Below are positions 1-7,830 of a stretch of DNA of 64,000 nucleotides, one piece after another. Source of the stretch: Bacteroidota bacterium (GTDB taxonomy: Bacteria > Bacteroidota > Bacteroidia > Bacteroidales > Prolixibacteraceae); the NCBI GenBank assembly GCA_023412195.1, contig JAEYNZ010000070.1, forward strand, positions 1 to 64,000, read 5' to 3'. A program made the position numbers and the translations under genes. Position 1 is the first letter of the stretch. The number at the start of each line of letters is the position of its first letter. Under the pieces are notes generated by a model. That model was not told where the DNA came from. It made no database searches and was given only the letters and a program-made list of their open reading frames with translations.

Positions 1-33
1 GGGTCTACCAATTTCCCACTTACGCCGACACAC

Positions 34-152
34 GGGTCATTGCGAGGGAGGAGGCACGACGACCGAAGCAATCTCCGGGCATCGGGAAACATGCAAATTT
101 ATCCAGGGAAGAAGCACGACGATTGTATTTCATGGCCGACTGAAGCAACCTT
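34..152. repeat. Dispersed intergenic repeat, two imperfect copies
   Basis: Two related stretches lie upstream of serA. The first (about 34-80) has the pattern 'tcattgcgagg..ggcacgacga..gaagcaatctcc'; the second (about 104-152) repeats 'gggaagaagcacgacga' and ends 'tgaagcaacctt'. This pattern is, from general knowledge, a frequent non-coding repeat of Bacteroidetes intergenic regions. Function unknown. No gene is visible in 1-243. Confidence 0.55.
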
Positions 153-217
153 ATGGTACTGGAAGTAACCAAATATTATTTGCACCGCTGTTAAAATGGT
201 AGTATAAAAACAATTCC

Positions 218-225
218 TATTTTTG
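218..225 (+). promoter_or_regulatory. serA -7 box TATTTTTG
   Basis: Matches the Bacteroidetes sigma-ABfr -7 consensus TAnnTTTG, 18 nt before the serA ATG. No clear -33 TTG is seen. Confidence 0.5.
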
Positions 226-243
226 ACATAAAAACCGAAACCT

Positions 244-1476
244 ATGGCTAAGAAACTTTCGCTCGACAAGAAGTACATCAAAGTTTTGCTCCTGGAAGGC
301 ATCCATGAATCATCGGCAGGAAGCTTCAGGGCCGCAGGATATACAAATGTGGAGTATCTTAAAACGGCCCTCGACGGCGCTGATCTGGAGCAGAAGCTGA
401 AGGATGTGCATATTGTCGGTATCCGGTCGCGTACACAGCTTACGCAGCAGGTATTACAGAAGGCTGGAAAGCTGTTTGCCGTAGGTTGTTTCAGCATCGG
501 CACCAACCAGGTTGACCTGCAGTGGGCAAGGCAACTGGGCATCCCGGTATTCAACGCTCCTTTTTCAAATACCCGTTCGGTGGCAGAACTTGTGATTGCT
601 GAAATCATCATGCTTATGCGGGAGGTCCCCTCACGGAATGCAGCTGCGCACAGGGGCGAGTGGCTGAAGGCGGTTGGCAATTCATTTGAAGTGCGGGGGA
701 AGAACCTTGGAATTGTAGGCTACGGGCATATCGGGTCGCAGGTATCGATACTTGCCGAATCGCTTGGGATGAACGTCCTTTATTTCGACATTGAAAAGAA
801 GCTGAGCCTTGGCAAAGCTTTCATGTGCGCTTCACTGAATGATTTACTTGAACAGTCGGATGTAGTAACCCTTCATGTTCCTGAGACACCTGAAACCCGT
901 AGTATGATTTCAGGGGAGCAGTTCGCCCGAATGAAAAAAGGAGCCCTTTTTATCAATGCTTCCCGTGGTTCGGTAGTCGATTATGATGCACTGGCCAGGC
1001 ACCTTGAAAACGGCCACCTTGCCGGAGCTGCAGCCGATGTATTTCCCGAGGAACCAGCCTCAAACAATGAGAAATTTGTATCATCGCTCCAGCAGTTCGA
1101 CAATGTGATCCTTACCCCGCATATAGGAGGCAGCACACAGGAAGCCCAGGAAAACATTGGCCTTGAGGTGGCAGAAAAGCTCATCCGTTACAGCGACAAC
1201 GGATCAACGGTAGGCGCGGTAAACTTTCCGCAGGTATCCATTCAGCCCAATCGCGATAAGCAGCGCTTCCTGCACATCCATAAAAACATGCCCGGCCTGC
1301 TGAAAGACATCAACCATGTATTTACAAGCAAAGGCATCAACATAGCAGCACAGTACCTGCAAACCGACCCCGAAATAGGATATGTTATTATCGATGCAGA
1401 AACCAGCCATTGCGAAAAGCTGCTGGATGAACTCAAAGCCATACCACATACAATAAGAGCAAGGATGCTGTACTAG
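244..1476 (+). CDS. serA: D-3-phosphoglycerate dehydrogenase (ACT-domain type)
   Basis: Oxidises 3-phosphoglycerate to 3-phosphohydroxypyruvate with NAD+, the first committed step of serine synthesis, in the cytoplasm. The 410 residues match the E. coli-type length. The substrate-binding part is N-terminal and contains RSRTQLT and GCFSIGTNQVDL. The Rossmann motif GYGHIG lies near residue 159. The catalytic set is Arg in NASRGSVVDYDAL (about 240), Glu in DVFPEEP and His in TPHIGGST (about 290). An ACT domain starting near HKNMPGLL (about 340-410) predicts feedback by serine. The start is supported by the -7 box 18 nt upstream. The gene appears monocistronic: a dispersed repeat and an opposite-strand gene follow. 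Confidence 0.95.
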   Translation: MAKKLSLDKKYIKVLLLEGIHESSAGSFRAAGYTNVEYLKTALDGADLEQKLKDVHIVGIRSRTQLTQQVLQKAGKLFAVGCFSIGTNQVDLQWARQLGIPVFNAPFSNTRSVAELVIAEIIMLMREVPSRNAAAHRGEWLKAVGNSFEVRGKNLGIVGYGHIGSQVSILAESLGMNVLYFDIEKKLSLGKAFMCASLNDLLEQSDVVTLHVPETPETRSMISGEQFARMKKGALFINASRGSVVDYDALARHLENGHLAGAAADVFPEEPASNNEKFVSSLQQFDNVILTPHIGGSTQEAQENIGLEVAEKLIRYSDNGSTVGAVNFPQVSIQPNRDKQRFLHIHKNMPGLLKDINHVFTSKGINIAAQYLQTDPEIGYVIIDAETSHCEKLLDELKAIPHTIRARMLY

Positions 1477-1614
1477 GCAGGGCATGGGGCATAGCGCAGA
1501 GGGCATAGGGCTAAGAGCTAAGAGGGTGCGAAGGGTAGAAGGTTATAGGAGGCAAAGCAGCCATGCGATTGGGCTTGTGTCTTTAAGGCCTTAAAGTCCT
1601 TAAGGTTCTTAAAG
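1477..1614. repeat. Dispersed purine-rich intergenic repeat, copy 1
   Basis: Begins right after the serA stop. It contains iterations of 'gggcatagggc/gcagagggcata', then a core 'taggaggc..agcagccatg..attgggctt.tgtc' and a tail 'ttaaagtccttaagg'. The same order of blocks recurs at 26190-26440 inside a bounded element, so this is a mobile or recombining non-coding repeat, not decayed coding sequence. Confidence 0.6.
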
Positions 1615-1678
1615 CTGATGTAGAACAGTACTGCAGTGCCCTTCAACTACAAACCCCAAACAACAAACAACAAACCCC

Positions 1679-3283
1679 CTACCCCAACAACGTAGCCTTA
1701 AATCCAGGTGCCTTCCTGTGTTGCACTGCCTGTTCGAAGGCGTAGGCAACCCTCAGCAGAACTGGTTCGCTCCAGGCCCTTCCGAAGATAGATATACCTG
1801 CGGGTAAACCATGTACAAAGCCCATAGGTACGGTTATGTTTGGGTAGCCGGAAATAGCTGCAAGCGAGGAGCTGCTACCTGAAAAGTGGTCGCCGTTCAC
1901 CCAGTCGATGGTCCATGCCGGGGAGTTTGTAGGGGCTATAATGGCATCCAGATTGTGCTTCTGCATTGCTGCGTCGATACCTTCCTTACCTGTGAGGCGC
2001 TTCATGTCCTGCCATGCCCGGCGGTATTCTTCGCTGCTTAAATCACCTTTTTCCTGTGCCATTTCAAAGATTTCCTGTCCGAACCAGGGCATTTCCTTTT
2101 CTGCATGCTGCTTATTGAACTCTATAAGTTCCTCAAGGCTTTTTACCGGGGCATTGTACTGCTGAAGATAGTTGTTCAGGTCGGCTTTAAACTCATACAG
2201 GAGCACCTCCCATGACGGCTGGTTCCATTTGCCCTGGTGTTCAAAGGCCACTTTATCCACAATCTCTGCTCCCTGTGACCGGAATACATCAACAGCCTGT
2301 GAAAAAAGTGCAACCACATCTCTATGGAAGCCATTGATTTCAGAGGCGATGCCTATGCGCATACCTTGCAGTCCTGTCTGCAGGAAACGTGTATAGTCAG
2401 TAGATATCTCACCTTTTTCAATATAGGTATCTGTATCTTCAGGGTCGAATGCAGCCAGTGCACCCAGCAGGATGGCGGCATCGGTAACGGTACGTGCCAT
2501 GGGGCCTGCTGTATCCTGACTGTGCGCAATGGGTATGATGCCCCGCCTGCTCCAAAGTCCAAGCGTTGGTTTGATGCCCACCACACCGTTCACTCCTGAA
2601 GGGCATACAATAGAACCATTGGTTTCGGTGCCAATGGCAATGGCACACAGGTTTGCAGAAACTGCTGCACCCGAGCCGGAACTGGAGCCGCAGGGATTCC
2701 TGTCGAGGATGTATGGGTTTCGCACCTGACCGCCACGTCCGCTCCAGCCGCTCACTGAGTTCGTGGAGCGGAAGTTGTCCCATTCGCTGAGGTTGGTTTT
2801 CCCCAGCAGCACTGCACCGGCTTCACGCAGCCTTTCAACTATGAAAGCATCGGCTGAAGCAGTATGGTTTTCTAGTGCAAGAGAGCCTGCAGTAGTCTTC
2901 ATCCTGTCGCCGGTGTTGATGTTGTCTTTGATCAGCACCGGGATTCCATGCATAGGCCCGCGAACTTTGCCGTTGCTGCGTTCCTCATCCAGCCGGGCAG
3001 CAATCTGCATGGCATCGGGATTCAGTTCAATAACAGATTTCAGATAAGGGTCGACCTGTTCAATCCTGTCGAGGTACTTCCGGCAGATTTCCTGAGCCGA
3101 AAGTTCTCCTGATTCCATCTTCTGCTGAAGATGTGATATCGTCTTTTCGTTCAGTTCAAAATCAGGGTTAACTGACTCCTGTTCATTTTTACCGGAATGT
3201 TCACGACTGCATCCGGCGACCCCGGTAACTGCCACGGCTGAACCTGCCAGTGCAGTAGCTTTAAAAAAAGATCGGCGTTTCAT
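1679..3283 (-). CDS. Tat-exported lipoprotein amidase (amidase-signature family)
   Basis: Amidase-signature hydrolase of 534 residues acting on an unidentified carboxamide outside the cytoplasm. The N-terminus has a twin-arginine start (MKRRSFFK) and a lipobox VAGC with Cys25, so I infer Tat export and lipidation. The Ser-cisSer-Lys triad is visible: Lys119 in VLIKDN, the Gly/Ser stretch CGSSSGSG (198-205) and Ser224 in TETNGSI. It is closest in layout to secreted GatA-like amidases annotated in Bacteroidetes; it is not GatA itself because of the export signal and the lack of gatB/C nearby. Divergent from the potassium channel gene, 46 bp apart. Substrate cannot be told from sequence. Confidence 0.88.
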   Translation of the reverse strand: MKRRSFFKATALAGSAVAVTGVAGCSREHSGKNEQESVNPDFELNEKTISHLQQKMESGELSAQEICRKYLDRIEQVDPYLKSVIELNPDAMQIAARLDEERSNGKVRGPMHGIPVLIKDNINTGDRMKTTAGSLALENHTASADAFIVERLREAGAVLLGKTNLSEWDNFRSTNSVSGWSGRGGQVRNPYILDRNPCGSSSGSGAAVSANLCAIAIGTETNGSIVCPSGVNGVVGIKPTLGLWSRRGIIPIAHSQDTAGPMARTVTDAAILLGALAAFDPEDTDTYIEKGEISTDYTRFLQTGLQGMRIGIASEINGFHRDVVALFSQAVDVFRSQGAEIVDKVAFEHQGKWNQPSWEVLLYEFKADLNNYLQQYNAPVKSLEELIEFNKQHAEKEMPWFGQEIFEMAQEKGDLSSEEYRRAWQDMKRLTGKEGIDAAMQKHNLDAIIAPTNSPAWTIDWVNGDHFSGSSSSLAAISGYPNITVPMGFVHGLPAGISIFGRAWSEPVLLRVAYAFEQAVQHRKAPGFKATLLG

Positions 3284-3298
3284 TGTAAATGATTTTCG

Positions 3299-3306
3299 TA
3301 ACTTTG
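3299..3306 (+). promoter_or_regulatory. Channel gene -7 box TAACTTTG
   Basis: TAnnTTTG match 23 nt before the ATG at 3330, in the short divergent region shared with the amidase gene. Confidence 0.5.
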
Positions 3307-3329
3307 AAGATAGAATAATTTTGATTTAA

Positions 3330-4133
3330 ATGACTGACTTAAGAAAAAAGCTTTACGAAATCATCTTTGAGGCTGATACCCGTGCGGGTAAGAATTTTGA
3401 TGTAGCCCTGTTGATTATCATTGTTGTGAGCGTATTGCTTGTTCTTCTGGAAAGCGTACCGGATATCCGTTCGGTCTACCATGATAAGCTGGTGCTTCTG
3501 GAATGGATCATTACCGGAATTTTCACTGTAGAGTATATTGTCAGGATCCTGATTGTCAGAAAGCCCTGGAAGTATATCACCAGTTTTTATGGAATCATCG
3601 ATTTTCTATCGGTCATACCTACCTACCTGGGGTTGCTGGTCATTGGTTACCAAAGCCTTCTGGTTATACGTGTACTCCGCCTGTTGAGGATATTCCGTAT
3701 TTTCAAATTAACCAGGTACTCTTCAGCTGGCAGGATATTGATCCGGGCCTTATGGACAAGCAGGGAAAAAATCAGTGTTTTCCTGTATTCAGTCATTTTG
3801 CTTGTAACTGTGGTTGGAACACTCATGTATCTGATAGAAGGAGAAGCCAGCGGGTTTATAAGCATTCCCCAAAGCATTTACTGGGGCGTTGTTACCCTGA
3901 CTACAGTAGGATATGGCGATATCAGTCCGGTGACTCCCCTTGGGCAGTTCCTGGCAAGCATTGTAATGATAACCGGTTATGCCATAATCGCCGTTCCCAC
4001 AGGCATTGTCACTGCCGAAATGATAAACCTTTCAGGAAAGCAAAACACCCAGGTGTGTCCCACTTGTATGCATGATTCACATGATGATGATGCTGTTTTC
4101 TGCAAGAAGTGCGGAGCGGAATTAAATCCTTAA
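3330..4133 (+). CDS. Voltage-gated potassium channel with C-terminal zinc ribbon
   Basis: A 267-residue six-segment cation channel of the inner membrane. A voltage-sensor-like S4 reads RVLRLLRIFRIFKLTR with a positive charge every third residue, and the selectivity filter TTVGYGD is at residues 191-197, which predicts K+ selectivity. After S6 there is a short cytoplasmic tail with a CxxC...CxxC zinc ribbon (Cys243, 246, 258, 261). The ribbon replaces the usual RCK/KTN or cyclic-nucleotide domain and may assemble or gate the tetramer; that is inference. The start is the first ATG after the -7 box. Followed by a separately promoted lipoprotein gene. Confidence 0.9.
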   Translation: MTDLRKKLYEIIFEADTRAGKNFDVALLIIIVVSVLLVLLESVPDIRSVYHDKLVLLEWIITGIFTVEYIVRILIVRKPWKYITSFYGIIDFLSVIPTYLGLLVIGYQSLLVIRVLRLLRIFRIFKLTRYSSAGRILIRALWTSREKISVFLYSVILLVTVVGTLMYLIEGEASGFISIPQSIYWGVVTLTTVGYGDISPVTPLGQFLASIVMITGYAIIAVPTGIVTAEMINLSGKQNTQVCPTCMHDSHDDDAVFCKKCGAELNP

Positions 4134-4174
4134 CAATTTTTTTGCCTGCAGCTTCATTCTAAACATATTCCTTG

Positions 4175-4182
4175 TAATTTTG
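4175..4182 (+). promoter_or_regulatory. Lipoprotein gene -7 box TAATTTTG
   Basis: TAnnTTTG match 43 nt before the ATG at 4226. Confidence 0.45.
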
Positions 4183-4225
4183 CAGATACATTCAACTAAA
4201 AATAATAAACTTTAGACAGAACATT

Positions 4226-4861
4226 ATGAAAAGAACTTATTCCCTGGGAATAATGGCATTCCTCCTTGTCATTATTACAGGCTGTGCAACCGTTTATACA
4301 GCACCTGACCTTAAGCCTGCCGATCAATCAAAATCAATTGCCATCCTGCCTTTCGATGTAAAAGTGCAGTACAACAGGTTGCCGAAAAATGTAACAATTG
4401 AACAGATTCATAAGAATGAACTGGAACTGAGTTACCTGATGCAAAGCCAGATGTACACCCGTTTTTTAGAAAAAAACCACCAGTTTCCGGTTAATTTTCA
4501 GGATGTAGACCGGACAAACATGCTCCTTAAACGAAATAACATCAGTGTTGAGAAGCTGGATGAATTTTCAAAAGATGAGCTGGCCAGGTTACTTGAAGTA
4601 GATGAAGTCATTTCAGGTGATGTACTCACAACAAAACCCATGTCAACCGGTGCCGCACTTGCCCTTGGTGTTTTATTCAATGTATGGGGAGCAACCAATC
4701 AGGCTGAGGTAACAGTTTCACTGCACAGCGGAACCGATTCAAAACTTTTGTGGAAATTTAATCATGTTTATTCAGGTTCTGTTGGCAGCAGTCCCGACCA
4801 GCTTACCAGGGCAATGATGAAGCCGATATCAAGAAAATTCCCCTACAGAAAAAAGGGATAG
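4226..4861 (+). CDS. Predicted lipoprotein of unknown function
   Basis: 211 residues with a signal peptide ending in the lipobox ITGC (Cys20), so an envelope lipoprotein. The mature part begins with the pattern 'KSIAILPFDVKVQY', which resembles lipoproteins that build an outer-membrane assembly or secretion accessory (DUF799/GNA1162-like or CsgG-like folds), followed by an alpha-helical middle and a beta-rich end (EVTVSLHSGTDSKLLWKF). I do not recognise a named family with certainty. It has its own promoter and the next gene, thyA, has another, so context gives no function. Confidence 0.8.
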   Translation: MKRTYSLGIMAFLLVIITGCATVYTAPDLKPADQSKSIAILPFDVKVQYNRLPKNVTIEQIHKNELELSYLMQSQMYTRFLEKNHQFPVNFQDVDRTNMLLKRNNISVEKLDEFSKDELARLLEVDEVISGDVLTTKPMSTGAALALGVLFNVWGATNQAEVTVSLHSGTDSKLLWKFNHVYSGSVGSSPDQLTRAMMKPISRKFPYRKKG

Positions 4862-4925
4862 GGTGAAAAGTTCATAATGTGTATAAATTTAGCTGGTAAA
4901 TCAAAGATAAAAAAGCCCTTATTTG

Positions 4926-4933
4926 TATTTTTG
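4926..4933 (+). promoter_or_regulatory. thyA -7 box TATTTTTG
   Basis: TAnnTTTG match 23 nt before the thyA ATG. Confidence 0.5.
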
Positions 4934-4956
4934 CCTTATCAGAAAAATAAACATAT

Positions 4957-5751
4957 ATGAAGCAATACCTGCACCTGCTGCAAACCATACTGGATAAGGG
5001 AGTTGAGAAGAAAGACCGTACAGGGACAGGCACCCTCAGTGTTTTTGGCCATCAGATGCGTTTCGACCTCAGCGAGGGTTTTCCGGTGGTGACAACCAAA
5101 AAGCTGCACCTGAAATCCATCATCCATGAACTGCTGTGGTTTTTGGCCGGTGACACCAATATAAAATACCTGACCGACAATGGTGTACGGATATGGAATG
5201 AATGGGCTGATGAAAATGGTGACCTGGGGCATATTTATGGCTACCAGTGGAGAAGCTGGCCTGCACCCGATGGCTCTCACATCGACCAGATCAGCCAGCT
5301 GATAGATTCCATAAAAAACAATCCTGACTCACGCAGGCATATCGTCAGTGCCTGGAATGTGGGAGAGCTCAACAACATGAACCTGCCTCCATGCCATGTA
5401 CTGTTCCAGTTTTATGTTGCAGACGGAAAACTCTCATGCCAGCTTTATCAGCGCAGTGCAGATGTATTCCTTGGAGTTCCGTTCAATATAGCCTCCTATG
5501 CACTTCTGACCATGATGGTGGCACAGGTTACAGGACTTCAGCCCGGCGATTTTGTACACACATTTGGAGATGTGCACATTTACCTCAACCACCTGGAGCA
5601 GGTAAAGCTGCAGCTTACGCGTGAGCCCTACCCGCTCCCTGTGATGAATATAAATAAAGAAGTGAACGGTATTTTTGATTTCAGGTTTAACGATTTCGAG
5701 CTTGTTAATTACCAGTCACACCCGCACATTAAGGGACAGGTGGCAGTTTAG
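4957..5751 (+). CDS. thyA: Thymidylate synthase
   Basis: Converts dUMP to dTMP with methylenetetrahydrofolate, releasing dihydrofolate that FolA (encoded 1.5 kb away) recycles. At 264 residues it has exactly the E. coli ThyA length. The catalytic Cys146 sits in LPPCH; the phosphate-binding QRSADVFLG and PFN (dUMP-specific Asn) and the GDVHIY motif are intact; the C-terminal Val tail that closes the active site is present (GQVAV). A second, divergent ThyA-like protein is encoded at 32743-33630. A glycosyltransferase gene on the other strand ends 3 bp after this gene. Confidence 0.97.
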   Translation: MKQYLHLLQTILDKGVEKKDRTGTGTLSVFGHQMRFDLSEGFPVVTTKKLHLKSIIHELLWFLAGDTNIKYLTDNGVRIWNEWADENGDLGHIYGYQWRSWPAPDGSHIDQISQLIDSIKNNPDSRRHIVSAWNVGELNNMNLPPCHVLFQFYVADGKLSCQLYQRSADVFLGVPFNIASYALLTMMVAQVTGLQPGDFVHTFGDVHIYLNHLEQVKLQLTREPYPLPVMNINKEVNGIFDFRFNDFELVNYQSHPHIKGQVAV

Positions 5752-5753
5752 TT

Positions 5754-6659
5754 TCAGCCGAAAACGATAAAGTTTCTTTTCACATAGCGGCTTCCCATAA
5801 AGGATGACAGGATGTAGAGAATCTGCTTGAGGTTAAATTCCGATTTCAGAAAGAACTTTCGTGCCTCCTTCATATCGTTTCTCAGGTAATGATACCTTGC
5901 CCGCGTGCCGTTCAGCCGCTTCACAGCTGTGGCAAATTCTTTCGGGTACCTCTGGCTGTAATTCTCGAGAAAGTAAAGGGAATAGTAGTAGTCCTTCTGC
6001 CTGTATCCTTTATCGAGCGAAAGATTTTTATTCGTCACATACCTTGTAACCAGGTTTTCAGGGATTTCAGCAGTCTCATTGTTTTCGGTTATTCTCAGCA
6101 GCCAGTCGTAATCGATCATTCCGAAGTTTTCTTCAAACAGGATGTGCTTCAGGCGGCTGTCAATCATGAGGGTGCTCATATAAAGGTTCTGTCCCTTGTT
6201 CTTCCGTTTCAGTTTCTGAAGAAAGGTTTCATTCTTTCTGAAAATCAGAGGGCCACCGGAGTGGAGTTTCCGCTCCGACCTTTTACCCGTTTGCTGATTT
6301 ACCACATTATAACCGCATGAAACTACCGGATATTTATCGGCAACCTTCAGTTGCCTGATAATCTTGTACGAATGCCATTCATCATCATGGTCGATGAGGC
6401 AAAAGTAATCGCCCGTCATTAGTTTCAGGCCAATATTTCTTCCTTTGTTTGGTCCACCACTGTTTTCAGAAGTGGAAAGATAATCCACACCGTTATTCCT
6501 GAGAATTTCACAGGTGCGGTCTGAAGAGCAGTCATCAACTACAATCAGTTCCATTTCGAAGTGCTGGTCAACACCAAACTGATGCATAATTGAATCAAGG
6601 GTTCGCTGAATAGTGTGTTCTGAGTTACAGGTAGTTAAAATAACTGAAACTTTCTTCAT
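5754..6659 (-). CDS. Family 2 glycosyltransferase
   Basis: A 301-residue GT-A fold glycosyltransferase, likely adding a sugar to a surface glycan from a nucleotide-sugar donor at the inner membrane face. N-terminal KVSVILTTCNSE, Asp-Asp at 42-43 (VDDCSSD) and the DHDDEW motif at about 90-94 (metal/nucleotide binding) are typical of GT2. I place the start at the ATG preceding KKVSVILTT; the frame stays open 83 codons further upstream, but that extension is unlike any GT2 N-terminus and lies in AT-rich intergenic sequence. No transmembrane segment. Converges on thyA with a 2-bp gap, so the two transcripts must terminate inside or past each other. Acceptor unknown. Confidence 0.88.
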   Translation of the reverse strand: MKKVSVILTTCNSEHTIQRTLDSIMHQFGVDQHFEMELIVVDDCSSDRTCEILRNNGVDYLSTSENSGGPNKGRNIGLKLMTGDYFCLIDHDDEWHSYKIIRQLKVADKYPVVSCGYNVVNQQTGKRSERKLHSGGPLIFRKNETFLQKLKRKNKGQNLYMSTLMIDSRLKHILFEENFGMIDYDWLLRITENNETAEIPENLVTRYVTNKNLSLDKGYRQKDYYYSLYFLENYSQRYPKEFATAVKRLNGTRARYHYLRNDMKEARKFFLKSEFNLKQILYILSSFMGSRYVKRNFIVFG

Positions 6660-6977
6660 GGCTTTATTTTTCTTTGAGAGCAAAAGAACAAATGCAGAAT
6701 TAAGTATGAATGAAAAGGAAATTAAAACCGCATTAAAAAGATAGCTTTCCGATTTAAAAATGTCGCAAATGAAAAGGGATGTACGAATAAAAATGAGTTT
6801 ATTTGGGAATCGGGTAAAGGATGAAGGATCATCTGTTACTTTTAGTAGGAAATCGTTTGAAATACAATTACATACATGGGTATAGGGATTTTTGTAATCA
6901 GGACACAATTCCGTTAGTAAATATAGTTATAGCCCGGTAATTAATAATACAAGTAATGAAATACAGGTTTATGAAAT

Positions 6978-7085
6978 ACGACCCCCTAAATCCCCCGAAG
7001 GGGGACTTCAGGACCATGCTAATTATGCTTAGTGCTGCTAAAGAGCGTCTTACACCTCCCCTTCGGGGAGGATGGGAGGGGTCGT
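6978..7085. repeat. BIME-like pair of inverted GC-rich hairpins
   Basis: Two hairpins in opposite orientation: left 'ATCCCCCGAAGGGGGA', right 'CCTCCCCTTCGGGGAGG'. The ends are an 8-bp inverted repeat, ACGACCCC (6978-6985) and GGGGTCGT (7078-7085). Read from either end the sequence is similar, so it is two REP-like units head to head. This hairpin family (cccctaaatcccc-gaag-gggg) is common between Bacteroidetes genes. It differs from the REP family at 31-34 kb. Confidence 0.7.
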
Positions 7086-7207
7086 GATCCACATAAAATA
7101 ATTGAATCATGAAGATTATTACTTATAACAAAGAAGTCTCAGGTAATTCAAATATATCATTTTAAAAAAAAAATATGCTCTTACAGAACAGAACTCAGTC
7201 TTGATAC

Positions 7208-7231
7208 TTGCCTGCCTGCCGGTAGGCCAGG
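7208..7231. repeat. Short palindromic intergenic repeat
   Basis: 'cctgcctgccggtaggccagg' centres on the palindrome CCTGCC/GGTAGG (7215-7226). This resembles a small dispersed palindrome seen in Bacteroidetes genomes; a single copy is present here. Confidence 0.4.
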
Positions 7232-7296
7232 TGTCTAACCATCTTGTGTCTTTCAACAAGTTTAATTTTTATTTTTACCAAATAGAAATATTAAAT

Positions 7297-7800
7297 ATGA
7301 TCTACAAAAATATCTCTATCATAGTAGCGGTTGCCGAAAACTTTGCAATAGGGAAGAACAACGACCTGCTGTTCCATCTTCCCACTGATCTGAAGAGATT
7401 TAAAAAGATTACCACAGGCCACAGCCTGATCATGGGGCGCAACACATTGCTGTCGCTGCCTAACTGGCCGCTTCCACACAGGCGGCATATAGTAATTACC
7501 GACAGGCCGGACGACAGCTTTCCCGGATGTGAAATTGTTTATTCGGTTGAAGAAGCGCTGGCGCTGGTAAAGGATGAAGCAGAAGCCTTTGTAATTGGAG
7601 GTGGAATGGTGTACAGGCAGTTTTACCCGCTGGCCGGAAAACTTTACCTGACCTTGGTGCATAAACCATTTGAGGCAGATACCTATTTCCCGGAAATCAA
7701 TTTTGATGAATGGGATGAAACAGATCGTGAAGGTTTGTTTGACGAAGAAAATGGTTTTGCCTATTCCAACATCAACCTGGTCAGAAAAGAAATTCAATAA
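7297..7800 (+). CDS. folA: Dihydrofolate reductase
   Basis: Reduces dihydrofolate to tetrahydrofolate with NADPH, closing the thymidylate cycle with ThyA. The 167 residues fit the family. The N-terminal strand MIYKNISIIVAVAEN, the loop AIGKNN, the catalytic acid Asp31 in HLPTDLKRFK, the NADPH-binding GHSLIMGRNT and the GGG motif (VIGGGMVYRQF) are in order. The family's conserved Trp before HLP is Phe here, a substitution at a position that varies in this phylum. The start is the ATG of MIYKN; the frame is open 32 codons upstream but that part reads through a palindromic repeat. M14 peptidase gene follows after 30 bp and may be co-transcribed. Confidence 0.95.
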   Translation: MIYKNISIIVAVAENFAIGKNNDLLFHLPTDLKRFKKITTGHSLIMGRNTLLSLPNWPLPHRRHIVITDRPDDSFPGCEIVYSVEEALALVKDEAEAFVIGGGMVYRQFYPLAGKLYLTLVHKPFEADTYFPEINFDEWDETDREGLFDEENGFAYSNINLVRKEIQ

Positions 7801-7830
7801 TCATACATTTAAGTTATACAGGTCATCTGA

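Larger units (their letters stand above)
6660..7296. other. Long intergenic region between GT2 gene and folA
   Basis: 637 bp without a supportable gene. It holds the paired inverted hairpin element at 6978-7085 and a short palindromic repeat at 7208-7231. The rest is AT-rich; open frames in it are short and lack protein-like composition. Confidence 0.6.

Noticed and set aside
99..680. Minus-strand open frame of 193 codons over the serA start
   Set aside because: It lies antisense to a fully convincing serA and its composition (Ser/Cys-rich, no motif) is that of a shadow frame.
3503..4075. 190-codon plus-strand frame inside the K+ channel gene
   Set aside because: Out-of-frame shadow: the channel frame has all motifs, this one has none and is His/Pro/Cys-rich.
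6660..6908. 83-codon N-terminal extension of the family 2 glycosyltransferase
   Set aside because: GT2 proteins begin directly with the KVSVILTT strand; the extension has no domain and lies in AT-rich intergenic DNA.
7201..7296. 32-codon N-terminal extension of FolA
   Set aside because: It reads through a palindromic repeat (CCTGCC/GGTAGG) and DHFR begins at MIYKN.
7357..7392. DHFR lacking the conserved Trp in the active-site loop as a novelty
   Set aside because: Phe at this position fits normal variation; the catalytic Asp31 and NADPH motifs are intact.
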